A DNA stretch of 64,000 nt from JACVRW01 sp963728495 (GCA_963728495.1 CAVSKI010000007.1:1-64000); one strand, 5' to 3'; shown: positions 16,429-25,911, numbered from the stretch's first letter. The notes: a model not told the origin generated them from the letters alone. Made by a program: numbers and translations.

Positions 16429-17309
16429 TCTGCGCCTGCATCGACATCGGCAGCAACACAACCCGGCTGCTCGTGGCGGATGCGGGCGATGGACAGCTGC
16501 GCGAGCTGGTGACGCAGAGGGCGTTCACGCGCATAGGCAAGGACCTGGGGTCGGGCGGCTCGATTTCGCCCGAGAAGATCGCTGAGACCGCCGACGTGGT
16601 CTGCACGCAGGCGGCGGTGGCCAGGGAGGTCGGCGCGGACCACATCATCGCCGTGGCCACCGCCGTGATCCGCAACGCTCCCAACCGAGCCGATCTGCTG
16701 GCCGCCGTGCAGGAGGCGGGCGGCATGGAGCTCGACATCCTGACCGGCGAGGAGGAGGCCCGTCTCTCCTTCGTCGGAGCGACTCGCACGCTCCTGGAGC
16801 CTGCCGACGGCTCGATCGCGGTGGTCGATGTGGGCGGTGGCTCTTCGGAGATCGCCATCGGAGAGGCCGACGGCGCCATGTCGTGGTCGGCCTCCTTTCG
16901 CATCGGGTCGGGCTTCCTGGCCGACGCCTACCTGCGTTCCGATCCGCCCGCGGCCGACGAGCTGGAAAAGGTCCGCCGCCACGTGGCCGGCACCTTCGAG
17001 GGTCTCGAAGCTCCGCCGGCTCAGAGCGCGGTGGCGGTCGGCGGCACGGCCACGTCGTTGCGCCGCCTGCTCGGCGCCGAGCTGGTGCACGAGACCCTCG
17101 AGCGCGGCGTGCGCGTGCTGTGCATGACGCCGATCGACGAGGTGGCCACTCGCTTCGAGCTCGACCGCGAGCGCGTGCGACTGCTGCCCGCGGGCATCCT
17201 CGTGCTCGAGGCGATCTCCGACCTGCTGGCGCTGCCGCTCCGGATCGCCCGCGGAGGGCTGCGCGAGGGCGTGTTGCTGGAGCTGGTCGAGGGCAGGAGG
17301 CTGGCGTGA
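16425..17309 (+). CDS. ppx: Ppx/GppA-family exopolyphosphatase
   Basis: A 294-residue member of the ASKHA-fold Ppx/GppA family, which removes terminal phosphate from polyphosphate or pppGpp. The phosphate-1 loop is IDIGSNTTRLLVAD near the N-terminus, VVDVGGGSSEIAIG is the phosphate-2 loop, and GGTATSLRRL follows. Length matches the short single-core exopolyphosphatases, without the HD extension. The only start that keeps the N-terminus is the TTG at 16425, whose codon overlaps the phoU stop (TTGA). The upstream open frame to 16023 is antisense-like and rejected. Confidence 0.9.
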   Translation: MICACIDIGSNTTRLLVADAGDGQLRELVTQRAFTRIGKDLGSGGSISPEKIAETADVVCTQAAVAREVGADHIIAVATAVIRNAPNRADLLAAVQEAGGMELDILTGEEEARLSFVGATRTLLEPADGSIAVVDVGGGSSEIAIGEADGAMSWSASFRIGSGFLADAYLRSDPPAADELEKVRRHVAGTFEGLEAPPAQSAVAVGGTATSLRRLLGAELVHETLERGVRVLCMTPIDEVATRFELDRERVRLLPAGILVLEAISDLLALPLRIARGGLREGVLLELVEGRRLA

Positions 17310-17316
17310 AGGCGGC

Positions 17317-17748
17317 TCAGCCGGCGATGCGCTTGAGCTCGGCGGGGCGCAGGAGCACCTTGAGCTCACCCTGGTCGATCCCCGCCAGGCCGCCCTTCTT
17401 CATGCGTACCTGCGCGCCGGTGAGCGAGTGCACGGCCATCGAGAAGTCGGGATCGTGGCCCACGAGCAGCACCTCGTCGCCGAGCCCCGCCGCCAGTGCC
17501 TCGGCGTCGAAGCGCCCGCCCGCCAGCTTGGGCTCCAGCTCAGGTTCGACTCCCAGCGCCTCGCAGGCCAACTCGGCGGTCTGCGCCGCGCGCACCTTCG
17601 GGCTGGCGAGACACGCCTCCAATTTCACGCCCAGCGCGGCCAGCGCGGCGCCGGCGGCCGTAGACTGCGTGCGTCCCTTCTCGGTCAGCTTTCGCTCGGC
17701 GTCGGGCGAGCCCTTCTCGGCATCTCCGTGTCTGAGCAGCCAAAGCAC
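17317..17748 (-). CDS. sixA: SixA-like phosphohistidine phosphatase
   Basis: A 143-residue histidine-phosphatase-superfamily protein with the RHG catalytic motif at residues 6-8 (LLRHGDA), the second arginine in ASPKVRAAQTAE, and the late histidine in LLVGHDPDF. Its size and single small domain match SixA, which removes phosphate from histidine residues of signalling or phosphotransfer proteins. It is convergent with ppx (7-base gap) and divergent from ppk1, so it lies between the enzymes that break down and build polyphosphate. Confidence 0.85.
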   Translation of the reverse strand: MLWLLRHGDAEKGSPDAERKLTEKGRTQSTAAGAALAALGVKLEACLASPKVRAAQTAELACEALGVEPELEPKLAGGRFDAEALAAGLGDEVLLVGHDPDFSMAVHSLTGAQVRMKKGGLAGIDQGELKVLLRPAELKRIAG

Positions 17749-17777
17749 CAGGATCGGTCACCATAGAGGCTGAAGCC

Positions 17778-19862
17778 GTGGAAGCTGTTACCGCACCGCA
17801 ACAAGCGCCGCCACTCGACTCACCCGAGTTGTTCAGCAACCGGGAGTTGTCGTGGCTTCAGTTCAACGAACGCGTGCTCGAGCTGGCCGAGGACGAAGCG
17901 ACCCCGCTGCTCGAGCGAGTCAAGTTCCTCGCCATCTACGCGTCCAACCTCGACGAGTTCTTCATGGTCCGCGTGGCCGGCCTGTACGACCAGGTCGACG
18001 CCGGTATCGACGCCCGCGGGCCCGACGGCCTGGCGCCTGAGGAGACGACCGAGCGGATCCTCGAGCGAACGCGCGACCTCGGAAGGCGGCAGTCGCTGCA
18101 GTGGGAGGAGCACGTGCGCCCGGCGCTGGCCGAGCAGGGCATCCGGGTGATCGACTGCGCCGAGTGCGGTAGCGAGGAGCTCGAGGCCATCGACCGCCAG
18201 TTCTCCGAGCAGATCTTCCCGGTGCTGACGCCGCTGGCCGTCGGGCCGGGCCGGCCCTTCCCATATATCTCGAACCTGTCGCTGTCGCTCGCCGTGTGGC
18301 TGCGCGACCCCGTGTCCAAGGAGGAGATCTTCGCGCGCGTGAAGGTGCCAAAGGAGGTGCTGCCGCGGTTCGTGCCCATCGGTACCGACCTGTTCGTGCC
18401 GCTCGAGACGGTGATCGCCCGCCATCTCGACCAGCTCTTCCCGGGCATGGAGATCCTCCGCCATGACTTCTTCCGGGTCACTCGCGACGCGGACTTCACG
18501 GTCTCCGACGAGGCCGACGACCTGCTGCGCGCGGTTGAGGACGAGCTGCGCCGCCGCCGCTTCGGCGAGGTGGTGCGCTTGGAGATCTCTTCGACGATGG
18601 AACCCGACATGCGCGAGTACCTCGTTCAGCAGCTGGCCATCGACGAATCGCAGGTGATCGACGTGGAGGGTCTGCTCGACCTGGACGACCTGTGGTCGCT
18701 CTACGGCGACGCAGGGCACCGCGAGCTCCGCGATCCGCCCTGGAACCCGGTCACCCCGCCGGCCTTCGCCGACACCGAAGAGGGCAAGGCCGACGTGCTC
18801 GCGGCCATGCGGGCCGGCGACCTGCTCGTCCATCACCCCTACGAATCGTTTGCCTACAGCGTCGAGCGCCTGGTCCAGCAGGCTGTTGCCGACCCCGACG
18901 TGCTCGCCATCAAGATGACCGTGTACCGCACCTCCGACGACTCGGAGCTCGTGCCCTCGCTGATCGAGGCGTTGGAGCGCGGCAAGCAGGCCGTGTGCCT
19001 GGTCGAGCTCAAGGCGCGCTTCGACGAGAGCCGCAACATCGGCTGGGCGCGCTCGCTCGAAGAGGCGGGCGCGCACGTGGTGCACGGCCTGCCCGGGCTG
19101 AAGACCCACGCCAAGGCTCTGCTGATCGTCCGGCGCGAGGGCGACAGCGCTCGCCATTACGTCCACGTGGGCACCGGTAACTACCACGCCAAGACGGCGC
19201 GGCTGTACGAGGACTTCGGGCTGTTCACCACCGACCACGACGTGGCGGCGGACGTGGCCGAGCTCTTCAACGCGCTCACCGGCGCGGCGCGCTCGCCGGA
19301 GTACCGCAAGGCCGTGGTCGCCCCCGACCACATGCGCACGTGGTACCTGGAGGAGGTGGAACGAACCATCGAGGCTCATCAGCAGGGCCTGGAAGCCAGG
19401 ATCGTCCTCAAGCTCAACTCGCTCGTCGACGCGCGCTGCATCCAGGCCCTGTACGAGGCCTCGCAGGCCGGGGTGCCGGTGGATATCAACGTACGCGGGA
19501 TCTGCTGCCTGCGACCGGGAGTGGCGGGAGTGTCGGAGAACATTCGCGTGGTCTCGGTGGTGGGCCGTTTCCTCGAGCACTCGCGCGTGTACGGCTTCCA
19601 TCGCGGCGACGAGCGCTTCTACTGGATGGGCTCCGGCGACCTGATGCCGCGCAACCTGGACACGCGGGTGGAGCTGCTGGTGCCGATCGAGGACGAGAAG
19701 GGACGGCGCGAGATCGAGGAGACGATCGAGCTCTGCCTCGCCGACGACACATTCGCGTGGGACCTGAAGTCCGACGACACCTGGGAGCGGCGCGATGGCG
19801 GTACCCGCTCGGTGCAGGGCGAGCTGATGGAGCGCTCCGCCGAGCGCGCTTCAGTCGAGTAG
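17778..19862 (+). CDS. ppk1: polyphosphate kinase 1
   Basis: A 694-residue PPK1, which transfers ATP gamma-phosphate to polyphosphate through a phosphohistidine intermediate. The N domain begins ELFSNRELSWLQFNERVLEL. The catalytic core contains LKTHAKALLIVRRE with the expected autophosphorylated His444, NYHAKTARLYEDFGLFT (quoted in part), and the second conserved histidine in FLEHSRVYGFHRG, then the SGDLMPRNLDTRVE signature. The GTG start at 17778 agrees with family length. It ends by overlapping the convergent GH3 gene by 12 bases. Confidence 0.96.
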   Translation: MEAVTAPQQAPPLDSPELFSNRELSWLQFNERVLELAEDEATPLLERVKFLAIYASNLDEFFMVRVAGLYDQVDAGIDARGPDGLAPEETTERILERTRDLGRRQSLQWEEHVRPALAEQGIRVIDCAECGSEELEAIDRQFSEQIFPVLTPLAVGPGRPFPYISNLSLSLAVWLRDPVSKEEIFARVKVPKEVLPRFVPIGTDLFVPLETVIARHLDQLFPGMEILRHDFFRVTRDADFTVSDEADDLLRAVEDELRRRRFGEVVRLEISSTMEPDMREYLVQQLAIDESQVIDVEGLLDLDDLWSLYGDAGHRELRDPPWNPVTPPAFADTEEGKADVLAAMRAGDLLVHHPYESFAYSVERLVQQAVADPDVLAIKMTVYRTSDDSELVPSLIEALERGKQAVCLVELKARFDESRNIGWARSLEEAGAHVVHGLPGLKTHAKALLIVRREGDSARHYVHVGTGNYHAKTARLYEDFGLFTTDHDVAADVAELFNALTGAARSPEYRKAVVAPDHMRTWYLEEVERTIEAHQQGLEARIVLKLNSLVDARCIQALYEASQAGVPVDINVRGICCLRPGVAGVSENIRVVSVVGRFLEHSRVYGFHRGDERFYWMGSGDLMPRNLDTRVELLVPIEDEKGRREIEETIELCLADDTFAWDLKSDDTWERRDGGTRSVQGELMERSAERASVE

Positions 19863-20993
19863 CCCCAGCCGTTCCTTCAGGGCGAGAACGCGGGCCGCCG
19901 AGCGCCGGACGCGCTCGCGAAAGGCCTTCGAGGCCCGCGCCCGCCGCAGAAGCCATGGGTGCACCTGGTTCCAGCTGGCGCTCCCAGTTGTGAGGATGAG
20001 GTCGGCACCGGCCCGAATCGATCGTTCGGCCGCCCGCCCGACTCCAGAGCGCTCGAGCACGGCCTGGGCTTCGATCGAGTCGGTCACCACAACGCCCTCG
20101 AAGCCGAGCGTTTCCCGCAGCAGCTGGGTGGCTATGAGCGGCGATTGCGAGGCGATCCTGTCGGGGTCGAGCACCGGGTAGCGGGCGTGCGAGAGCATCA
20201 CCAGCGGCACTTCGGCCGCGATCGCCGCCCGAAACGGCACGAGGTCGCGCTCGAGCCCGCCGGCCACATCGGCCGAGCCGTCATCGGTGTTCACCTGTGC
20301 CCGGCCCAGCCCCGGGAAATGCTTGGCGGTGGCCGCGACCCCGGCTGAGCTCATCCCCTCGATCGCCGCGCGAGTGCTCGCCGCGATCGCACGGGCGTCT
20401 CCCGCGAACACGCGCGATCCGAGAGCGGGCGCCGCGCCGCCGGGCACGTCGGCCACCGGCGCCAGGTTGACGTTGACGCCGGCGACGCGCAGCTGGCGGG
20501 CGGCCTCATGCGCGGTGCGCCGCACCGCGGATGGCTCACCCTGCTGCAGCTGCGAAGCCACCGGGCCGGCCCAGGAAACCGTGCGGACCTCGCCGCCCTC
20601 CTGGTCGACCATCACGAGCGCCTCCCCTCGCCCCGAGCGCTGCACCGAGCGCGTGAGCCGGCGCCACTGAGATCGCGTTCCGGCATTGAAGCCGAAGAGG
20701 ATCACGCCCGCCGTCTCGCGCGCCCGTAGACGCCGGCGCACGTAGCCGGGAGCGGTCGGATCGGGAAAGCTCGAGATCGTAAGCTGACCCACCTGGCGGC
20801 GCAGGCTGAGCCGGTCGGCCGGCTCGAGCGACGCTCGCCCCCCGCGCTCCGGTGCCGGGCGGCCGGTCTGCTCGGCCGCCTGCTCGCTCTCGTTTCCGGC
20901 TCCCACGGTCGCCCCGACCACCAGGGCCACCAGCGCCGCGACCGAGAGCAGCCCCAGCCGGCGCCGGGCGGCCGGGTCAGCCGAGAGGCGCAC
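19851..20993 (-). CDS. glycoside hydrolase family 3 protein (NagZ-like)
   Basis: A 380-residue GH3 protein with an N-terminal membrane anchor (LGLLSVAALVALVVGATVGAG split by the start choice) and a low-complexity linker. Family landmarks include VMVDQEGGEV, NVNLAPVADV, the ATAKHFPGLG loop (KHFPG, where the NagZ acid/base His often follows), and VVTDSIEAQ containing the presumed nucleophile aspartate. It probably trims beta-N-acetylglucosamine from muropeptides or other glycans at the cell surface. I take the GTG at 20993, which overlaps the upstream gene by 17 bases; the true start is uncertain. Confidence 0.82.
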   Translation of the reverse strand: MRLSADPAARRRLGLLSVAALVALVVGATVGAGNESEQAAEQTGRPAPERGGRASLEPADRLSLRRQVGQLTISSFPDPTAPGYVRRRLRARETAGVILFGFNAGTRSQWRRLTRSVQRSGRGEALVMVDQEGGEVRTVSWAGPVASQLQQGEPSAVRRTAHEAARQLRVAGVNVNLAPVADVPGGAAPALGSRVFAGDARAIAASTRAAIEGMSSAGVAATAKHFPGLGRAQVNTDDGSADVAGGLERDLVPFRAAIAAEVPLVMLSHARYPVLDPDRIASQSPLIATQLLRETLGFEGVVVTDSIEAQAVLERSGVGRAAERSIRAGADLILTTGSASWNQVHPWLLRRARASKAFRERVRRSAARVLALKERLGLLD

Positions 20994-22122
20994 GCTCGGC
21001 GCTGGGCGCCGACGCTCCCGAAGCCGCGCGCGACGTCCCTTCCTCCTCCAGCCCGGCCCAGCGACAGCCGTCGGCCAGTGCCACGAGCCCGAAGGCCTCA
21101 ACGGGTCCGAGTGCGCCTGTGCCGTGCAGGCCCCCGGTGGCCGCCTGCTCGGCGCCCCAGGCCAGCATCCGTCCCGTGAACGTGTAGCCGTCCACCCCGG
21201 TCACGTGCACCTCGGTGAGCTGCCGCCCGGCCGCGTCGTAGGCGATCGCCACGATGTGCGAGCCGCCCTTCGCTCGCGTCTCGGCATTCGGACCGCCGGT
21301 CGAGCCCTTGACGAAGCGTTCGCCGAGCGCCTTTACCACGCTTCCGGCCCCGGGCAGGCTCAGCCCCAGCGACATGATCTGCATCGGACGCGCCAGCGGC
21401 CCGAACCAGCCCAGGTAGACGTTGACCTCGGAGAGCTGGGGGGCTATCCGGGGCAGTGTGAAGTGCTCGGAGCTGCCTACCGACACCGCGTCCTGTTCCT
21501 TCTGTCCCACGCGAAACGAGCGCACTCGCTTGGCGGCCCGCTCGCTTCGCACCCGGCCGTCGCGAAAGGCGAAGCTGGGCTCGCCCATGGCGCCGACGGT
21601 GGACGCTTGGGTGCCTCCGCTCGCCGCTCCCTTCCCAGTGAGGAAGTAGCCGATGTCCACTCTCACGGCTTCCTCGCCGGCGCTGCGCAGCGCCAGGCCG
21701 CCGGCGAGATTGCCGGGCACCCAGTCATAGGCGAAGGCGGTGAGCATGCCGCAGCCGTTGGCGTCGGCCGCGGGGCCGTAGCGCTCAAACACCTCGCGGA
21801 TGAAGGCCGGTTCGCCCGTCGAGTCGATGTAGTGGGCACCCGCGCTGGTGGCCGCGGCGGCGGCCGGCGCTCCCCAGCGGACGAACGGGCCCACCGTCGT
21901 CACGAGCACATCGCCCTTCTCCACCAGCGCACGCACGCTGGGGGGGTTGGAAACGTCGGCCACGGCGAGCTCGAGCTCTTCGCCCAGGTCCCCGGCGAGC
22001 GCCTCGAGCTTGCCGCGGCTGCGCGCCGCGAGCACGGGGCGCATCCCGCGTTCCACCATCGCCTCGGCGGTCAGGCGGCCCGAGTAGCCCGTGGCGCCGA
22101 ACAGGACGATCCGTGCGGTCAC
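20977..22122 (-). CDS. saccharopine dehydrogenase / trans-acting enoyl reductase family protein
   Basis: A 381-residue protein with an N-terminal Rossmann fold (IVLFGATGYSGRLTAEAM) and the domain pattern VLVTTVGPFVRWGAPAAAAA, then GAHYIDSTGEPAFIREVF. This is typical of the saccharopine-dehydrogenase-like family, whose actinobacterial members include trans-acting enoyl reductases for lipids and many uncharacterised oxidoreductases. The GTG at 22122 lies 4 bases past the stop of the cyclic-nucleotide-binding gene, so the two form an operon with the GH3 gene following. The substrate is unknown. Confidence 0.82.
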   Translation of the reverse strand: MTARIVLFGATGYSGRLTAEAMVERGMRPVLAARSRGKLEALAGDLGEELELAVADVSNPPSVRALVEKGDVLVTTVGPFVRWGAPAAAAATSAGAHYIDSTGEPAFIREVFERYGPAADANGCGMLTAFAYDWVPGNLAGGLALRSAGEEAVRVDIGYFLTGKGAASGGTQASTVGAMGEPSFAFRDGRVRSERAAKRVRSFRVGQKEQDAVSVGSSEHFTLPRIAPQLSEVNVYLGWFGPLARPMQIMSLGLSLPGAGSVVKALGERFVKGSTGGPNAETRAKGGSHIVAIAYDAAGRQLTEVHVTGVDGYTFTGRMLAWGAEQAATGGLHGTGALGPVEAFGLVALADGCRWAGLEEEGTSRAASGASAPSAERAPLG

Positions 22123-22126
22123 GTTC

Positions 22127-22585
22127 TCAGTCCGGCGCCGGGCGGCGTTCCGCGAGCGTGCTGCGGACGCGCTCGAGTGCCTCGGGCGCCGCACGCTCGA
22201 CGCGCTTGAGGTCCCAGCCGGTGAGAGTGATCAGCCGCATCGGCGTCTGGGCAGTGACGGTGGCGTTGCGCAGCGTCTTCTCGAGCAGCCCCACTTCGCC
22301 GAAGAAGTCCCCGGGTCCCATATCGGCCACGTGCTCACCGCCGCGCGTGACCTCTGCCGCGCCCTCTTCGATGGCCATGAACTCATAGGAGAAATCGCCC
22401 TCGCGCACGAGCACCTTGCCCTGCTCCACCGAGACTTCGTTGGCAAACGGCGCGATCTGGCCGAGCTCCTCGTCTCCCACCTCCTCGAAGAGCGGAATCG
22501 ACTTGAGCCTGCTGGCATCCAACGGTTGCTTCCTCCTGGCTCGCGGTATCTCGACCTTATCCGAATGATTAGCTGGTACGTACAT
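22127..22585 (-). CDS. cyclic nucleotide-binding domain protein
   Basis: A 152-residue protein made almost wholly of one cNMP-binding (CAP_ED) domain. PLFEEVGDEELGQIAPF opens the domain, and the phosphate-binding cassette region PGDFFGEVGLLEKTLRNATV contains the glycine/glutamate and arginine of the family pattern (read across the loop). There is no fused helix-turn-helix or enzyme domain, so it may act as a small sensor for partners. The ATG at 22585 has AGGG just before it and is divergent from the cyclopropane-synthase gene at 22601; the two promoters must overlap. Confidence 0.82.
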   Translation of the reverse strand: MYVPANHSDKVEIPRARRKQPLDASRLKSIPLFEEVGDEELGQIAPFANEVSVEQGKVLVREGDFSYEFMAIEEGAAEVTRGGEHVADMGPGDFFGEVGLLEKTLRNATVTAQTPMRLITLTGWDLKRVERAAPEALERVRSTLAERRPAPD

Positions 22586-22600
22586 CCCTAGAGGCCTCGC

Positions 22601-23815
22601 ATGATCACCCGCAACGTAGCCACAGCCGTACTCAGCCGCCTGCGTGAAGGCCGGCTGGAGATCGCCGACGCAGGTGGGCGCCTGCATGCCTTCGGGCCGG
22701 CCGGCGCCGCCCTGAGAGCGTCGGTGCAGATGCATGATTCGAGCTTCTGGCGCGGCCTGACGCGCGGCAGCCTGGGGCTGGCCGAGAGCTACGGCAGGGG
22801 TGGCTGGGATTGCGACGATCTGGTCTCGCTCGTACGCATGGGAGCGCGTGAGATGCCGCGGGTGGACCGGCTTCGCCGGCCCTTCGTACCGCTGCTCGAC
22901 CTGCTGAGCCGCGTGCCACGCAACACGCGTGAGGCGGCTCGCCGCCACATCTCTGCCCACTACGACCTCGGTAACCCGCTCTTCGAGCTGTTCCTCGACG
23001 ACACCATGACCTACTCGTGCGCGGTGTTCGAGGACCCCGAGGCGACGCTGGGCGAGGCCCAGGAGGCCAAGCTCGACCGAGTCTGCCGCAAGCTCGAGCT
23101 GAGTCCCGCCGACCACGTGGTGGAGATCGGCAGCGGCTGGGGATCGTTCGCGCTGCACGCGGCCGGCAAGTACGGCTGCCGGGTCACCACCACGACCATC
23201 TCGCAGGAGCAGCATGCGGTGGCGGTCCAGCGAATCCGGGCAGCGGGCCTCGAGGATCAGGTGCAGGTGCTCCTGAGTGACTACCGCGACCTGGACGGGC
23301 GCTTCGACAAGCTCGTCTCGATCGAGATGATCGAGGCGGTGGGCTGGCAGTACTTCGACACCTTCTTCGGGCGCTGCGCCGAACTGCTCGCGCCTGGCGG
23401 GCTCATGCTCCTGCAGGCGATCACGATCGACGATCGCGCCTACCACGTCGAGAAGGCATCGCGCTCGTTCATCCGTGAGCTGATCTTCCCGTCCGGCTGC
23501 CTGCCGTCGGTCGAGGTGATCTCGCGCTGCGTCGCGCGCTCCACCGACATGCGCATGCTCGACCTCGAGGACATCACCGATCACTATCCCGAGACCCTGC
23601 AGCGCTGGCGCACCGAGTTCCTCGCCGCCGCCGTGCGTGCGGAGCAGCTGGGATACGACCGCCGCTTTCGCCGCCTCTGGGAGCTGTACTTCTCCTACTG
23701 CGAGGGCGGGTTTCGCGAGAGGCGGATCGGGACGGTGCAGACCCTGATGGCAAAGCCGGGCTTCAACGGGGCGGCGGCGCGACGCGAGCCGGCCGCCCTG
23801 CTCGCCGAAAGCTGA
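22601..23815 (+). CDS. cyclopropane-fatty-acyl-phospholipid synthase family methyltransferase
   Basis: A 404-residue CFA/CMAS-type SAM methyltransferase that modifies unsaturated acyl chains of membrane lipids. Family features: HYDLGNPLFELFLDDTMTYSCA at the substrate pocket (in two pieces), the SAM motif VVEIGSGWGSFALHAA, LVSIEMIEAVG, and SFIRELIFPSGCLPS near the C-terminus. The N-terminal 100 residues resemble the extra domain of long CFA synthases. It is followed 7 bases later by an alpha/beta hydrolase gene, probably in the same transcript. Confidence 0.9.
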   Translation: MITRNVATAVLSRLREGRLEIADAGGRLHAFGPAGAALRASVQMHDSSFWRGLTRGSLGLAESYGRGGWDCDDLVSLVRMGAREMPRVDRLRRPFVPLLDLLSRVPRNTREAARRHISAHYDLGNPLFELFLDDTMTYSCAVFEDPEATLGEAQEAKLDRVCRKLELSPADHVVEIGSGWGSFALHAAGKYGCRVTTTTISQEQHAVAVQRIRAAGLEDQVQVLLSDYRDLDGRFDKLVSIEMIEAVGWQYFDTFFGRCAELLAPGGLMLLQAITIDDRAYHVEKASRSFIRELIFPSGCLPSVEVISRCVARSTDMRMLDLEDITDHYPETLQRWRTEFLAAAVRAEQLGYDRRFRRLWELYFSYCEGGFRERRIGTVQTLMAKPGFNGAAARREPAALLAES

Positions 23816-23822
23816 GCTGGCC

Positions 23823-24575
23823 GTGCTCAACCACGTGCGCCGCGGCAGCGGAGATCCACTCGTGCTCATCCATCCACTGGGGGCTGAGCTCGTTGTCTGG
23901 GAGCCGGTGTTCGGGCGCCTCGCCCGTGAGCGCGATGTGATCGCGATCGACCTGCCCGGCTTCGGAGGCTCGCCGCTGCTCGCCAACGGAAGCATCCCCA
24001 CCCCGCGGGTGCTGGCCGGCACGGTCGCCTCGTTCCTCGATGAGCTCGGCCTCGGCCGAGTGCACGTGGCCGGCAACTCGCTCGGCGGCTGGGTGGCCCT
24101 CGAGCTGGCCAGGACGGGCCGGGCGCTGTCGGTCGCCGGCGTGTGCACGGCGGGCCTCTGGACGCGCCCGCTAGGGCCGCGCCCCGGCGGCGACATCCGG
24201 CGTATCGGCCGCGGCCTGCTGCCGATCCTGCCCGCGCTGCTGCGCTCCGAGCGCGGACGGCGGCTGCTCCTGCGTGGCTCGGTTGCGCGGCCCGAGCGCG
24301 TGCCCGCGGACGCAGCCGCGCGGCTGGTTCGCTCGTATGTCACCGCGCCGGGCTTCGACGGGGCCAACCACGCGATGCGGGCCGAGGTGTTCTCCGGCGT
24401 GGAGGACATCCGCGTGCCCGTGACGCTCGCGTGGGCCGAGCACGACCGCCTGGTGGCGCGCCCGCGAGCGAGAGTGCCGGGCTGGCGGACGGTCACGCTG
24501 CACGGCTGCGGCCACATCCCGACCTGGGACGACCCGGACCAGGTCGCGCGGCTGCTCCTGCTGGCTAGCCTCTGA
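23823..24575 (+). CDS. alpha/beta hydrolase
   Basis: A 250-residue alpha/beta-hydrolase-fold protein. The nucleophile elbow is GNSLGG (serine in VAGNSLGGWVA), the acid is probably the aspartate of WAEHDRL, and the histidine that of LHGCGHIPTW, so a full triad is visible. The oxyanion-hole region is LIHPLGAEL. The GTG start lies 7 bases after the CFA synthase stop, implying co-transcription, so a lipid or ester substrate is plausible but not shown. Confidence 0.88.
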   Translation: MLNHVRRGSGDPLVLIHPLGAELVVWEPVFGRLARERDVIAIDLPGFGGSPLLANGSIPTPRVLAGTVASFLDELGLGRVHVAGNSLGGWVALELARTGRALSVAGVCTAGLWTRPLGPRPGGDIRRIGRGLLPILPALLRSERGRRLLLRGSVARPERVPADAAARLVRSYVTAPGFDGANHAMRAEVFSGVEDIRVPVTLAWAEHDRLVARPRARVPGWRTVTLHGCGHIPTWDDPDQVARLLLLASL

Positions 24576-24582
24576 CGACGCC

Positions 24583-25911
24583 CTAGAGCTCGCGGCGCGC
24601 GTATTTGGTGACCAGCTCGCGGGCCCGCCGGGTCGGCCCGCGCTCGTCCCACTTGCCGGGCTCGATCTGCTCGGAGACCTCGAGGTCTCGCTCGAACTGC
24701 TCGCGCAACTCGCCGGCGAAGCGCTCGCTCTGAACACACAGGGCGATCTCGTCGTGCAGCTGGAAGGAGCGGTTGTCGAAGTTGATCGAGCCCACGCACG
24801 ACCAGACGCCGTCGATCACCAGCGACTTGGCGTGCAGCATGGTCGGGCCGTACTCGAAGAGGCGCACGCCGGCCTCGAGCAATTGGTCGTAGGCGGCCCG
24901 GCCCGCCGTGCGCACGAACTCCTTGTCGATGTGCGAGCCGGGCACGAGGATGCGCATGTCCACGCCGCGCTCGGCCGCCTCGACCAGAGCGTCGGTGAAG
25001 GCGGGGCGGGGCACGAAGTAGGCCGACGTGAGTTCAATCGTCTTCTTGGCCGATGCCAGTGCCAGGTAGATCAACGCCTCGGCGTTCGTGTCGCCCACCG
25101 TGGCACTCGAGCGCACCACCTGCATGGGACCGCCGTTCTCGACCTCGTCGAGCTCGGGCAGGTAGCGATCGCCGGCCAGCACGTTGCCGGTGCCCTCCAA
25201 CCAGTTCTCGGCGAAGGCGCCCTGCAGCCCGCGCACGACCGGCCCACGAACACGCACGTGCGTGTCGCGCCAGTGGTCGGGATCCTGCGCGTTGCCGGTC
25301 CACTCCTCGGCGATGCCGACTCCCCCGGTAAAGCCGACCTTGCCGTCCACGATCAGGAGCTTGCGATGCGTGCGGTTCTCCAGGCGCTTGACGGCGTAGG
25401 CCTTGAGCGGGCGAAACCAGCTGATCTCCACACCGGCGTCCCGCATCATTTCGAGCAGCCCACTATCCATCTGCGCGCCGCCCAGAGCGTCGATGATCAC
25501 GTTGCACTCGACCCCGGCGCGCGCCTTCTCGGTAAGGCAGTCGGCCACCTCGATGGCCACGTCGCCCCTCCAGTAAGCGTAGGTGAGAAGGTTGACCGTC
25601 TCCTCGGCCTCGCGTATCGCGTCGAGGTAGGCGGGGAAGATCTGGTCCCCGTTGACCAGCAGGTCCAGATCGTTGCCGTAGGACACCGGGGCGCCGGTGA
25701 GCGCCTCGCAGGCTCGCAGGAAGTTGGCCTCGGCCACATCCACTTCGCCGCGGAGCGTGTAGCCGTGCCCGCTCTCGCGCCGGTGGCGCAGGCTGTCCGC
25801 CGCGTACCACGCGCCGGCGGCGGCGGCCAGGCCGGCGGGCCAGGCGTACCGCGCGACGCGCTTCGGGCTGCGCCGCACGGGCCAGCCGTTGTTCCAAGGT
25901 GTCCCGACCAT
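24583..25911 (-). CDS. phospholipase D-family protein (cardiolipin synthase-like)
   Basis: A 442-residue protein with one N-terminal membrane segment (YAWPAGLAAAAGAWYAA) and two HKD motifs: THRKLLIVDGKVGFTGG and MLHAKSLVIDGVWSCVGS, each followed by the expected Gly-Gly or Ser-Asn context (SINFDNRS). This is the arrangement of bacterial cardiolipin synthases, which condense phosphatidylglycerol molecules. The ATG at 25911 is preferred over the longer frame to 26040, which would overlap the divergent P450. It converges with the alpha/beta hydrolase gene across 7 bases. Confidence 0.88.
   Translation of the reverse strand: MVGTPWNNGWPVRRSPKRVARYAWPAGLAAAAGAWYAADSLRHRRESGHGYTLRGEVDVAEANFLRACEALTGAPVSYGNDLDLLVNGDQIFPAYLDAIREAEETVNLLTYAYWRGDVAIEVADCLTEKARAGVECNVIIDALGGAQMDSGLLEMMRDAGVEISWFRPLKAYAVKRLENRTHRKLLIVDGKVGFTGGVGIAEEWTGNAQDPDHWRDTHVRVRGPVVRGLQGAFAENWLEGTGNVLAGDRYLPELDEVENGGPMQVVRSSATVGDTNAEALIYLALASAKKTIELTSAYFVPRPAFTDALVEAAERGVDMRILVPGSHIDKEFVRTAGRAAYDQLLEAGVRLFEYGPTMLHAKSLVIDGVWSCVGSINFDNRSFQLHDEIALCVQSERFAGELREQFERDLEVSEQIEPGKWDERGPTRRARELVTKYARREL

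Noticed and set aside
22586..24799. Very long minus-strand frame extending the cyclic-nucleotide-binding protein to 890 residues
   Set aside because: It is the antisense of the cyclopropane synthase and hydrolase genes; only the last 152 residues (22127-22585) show family features.
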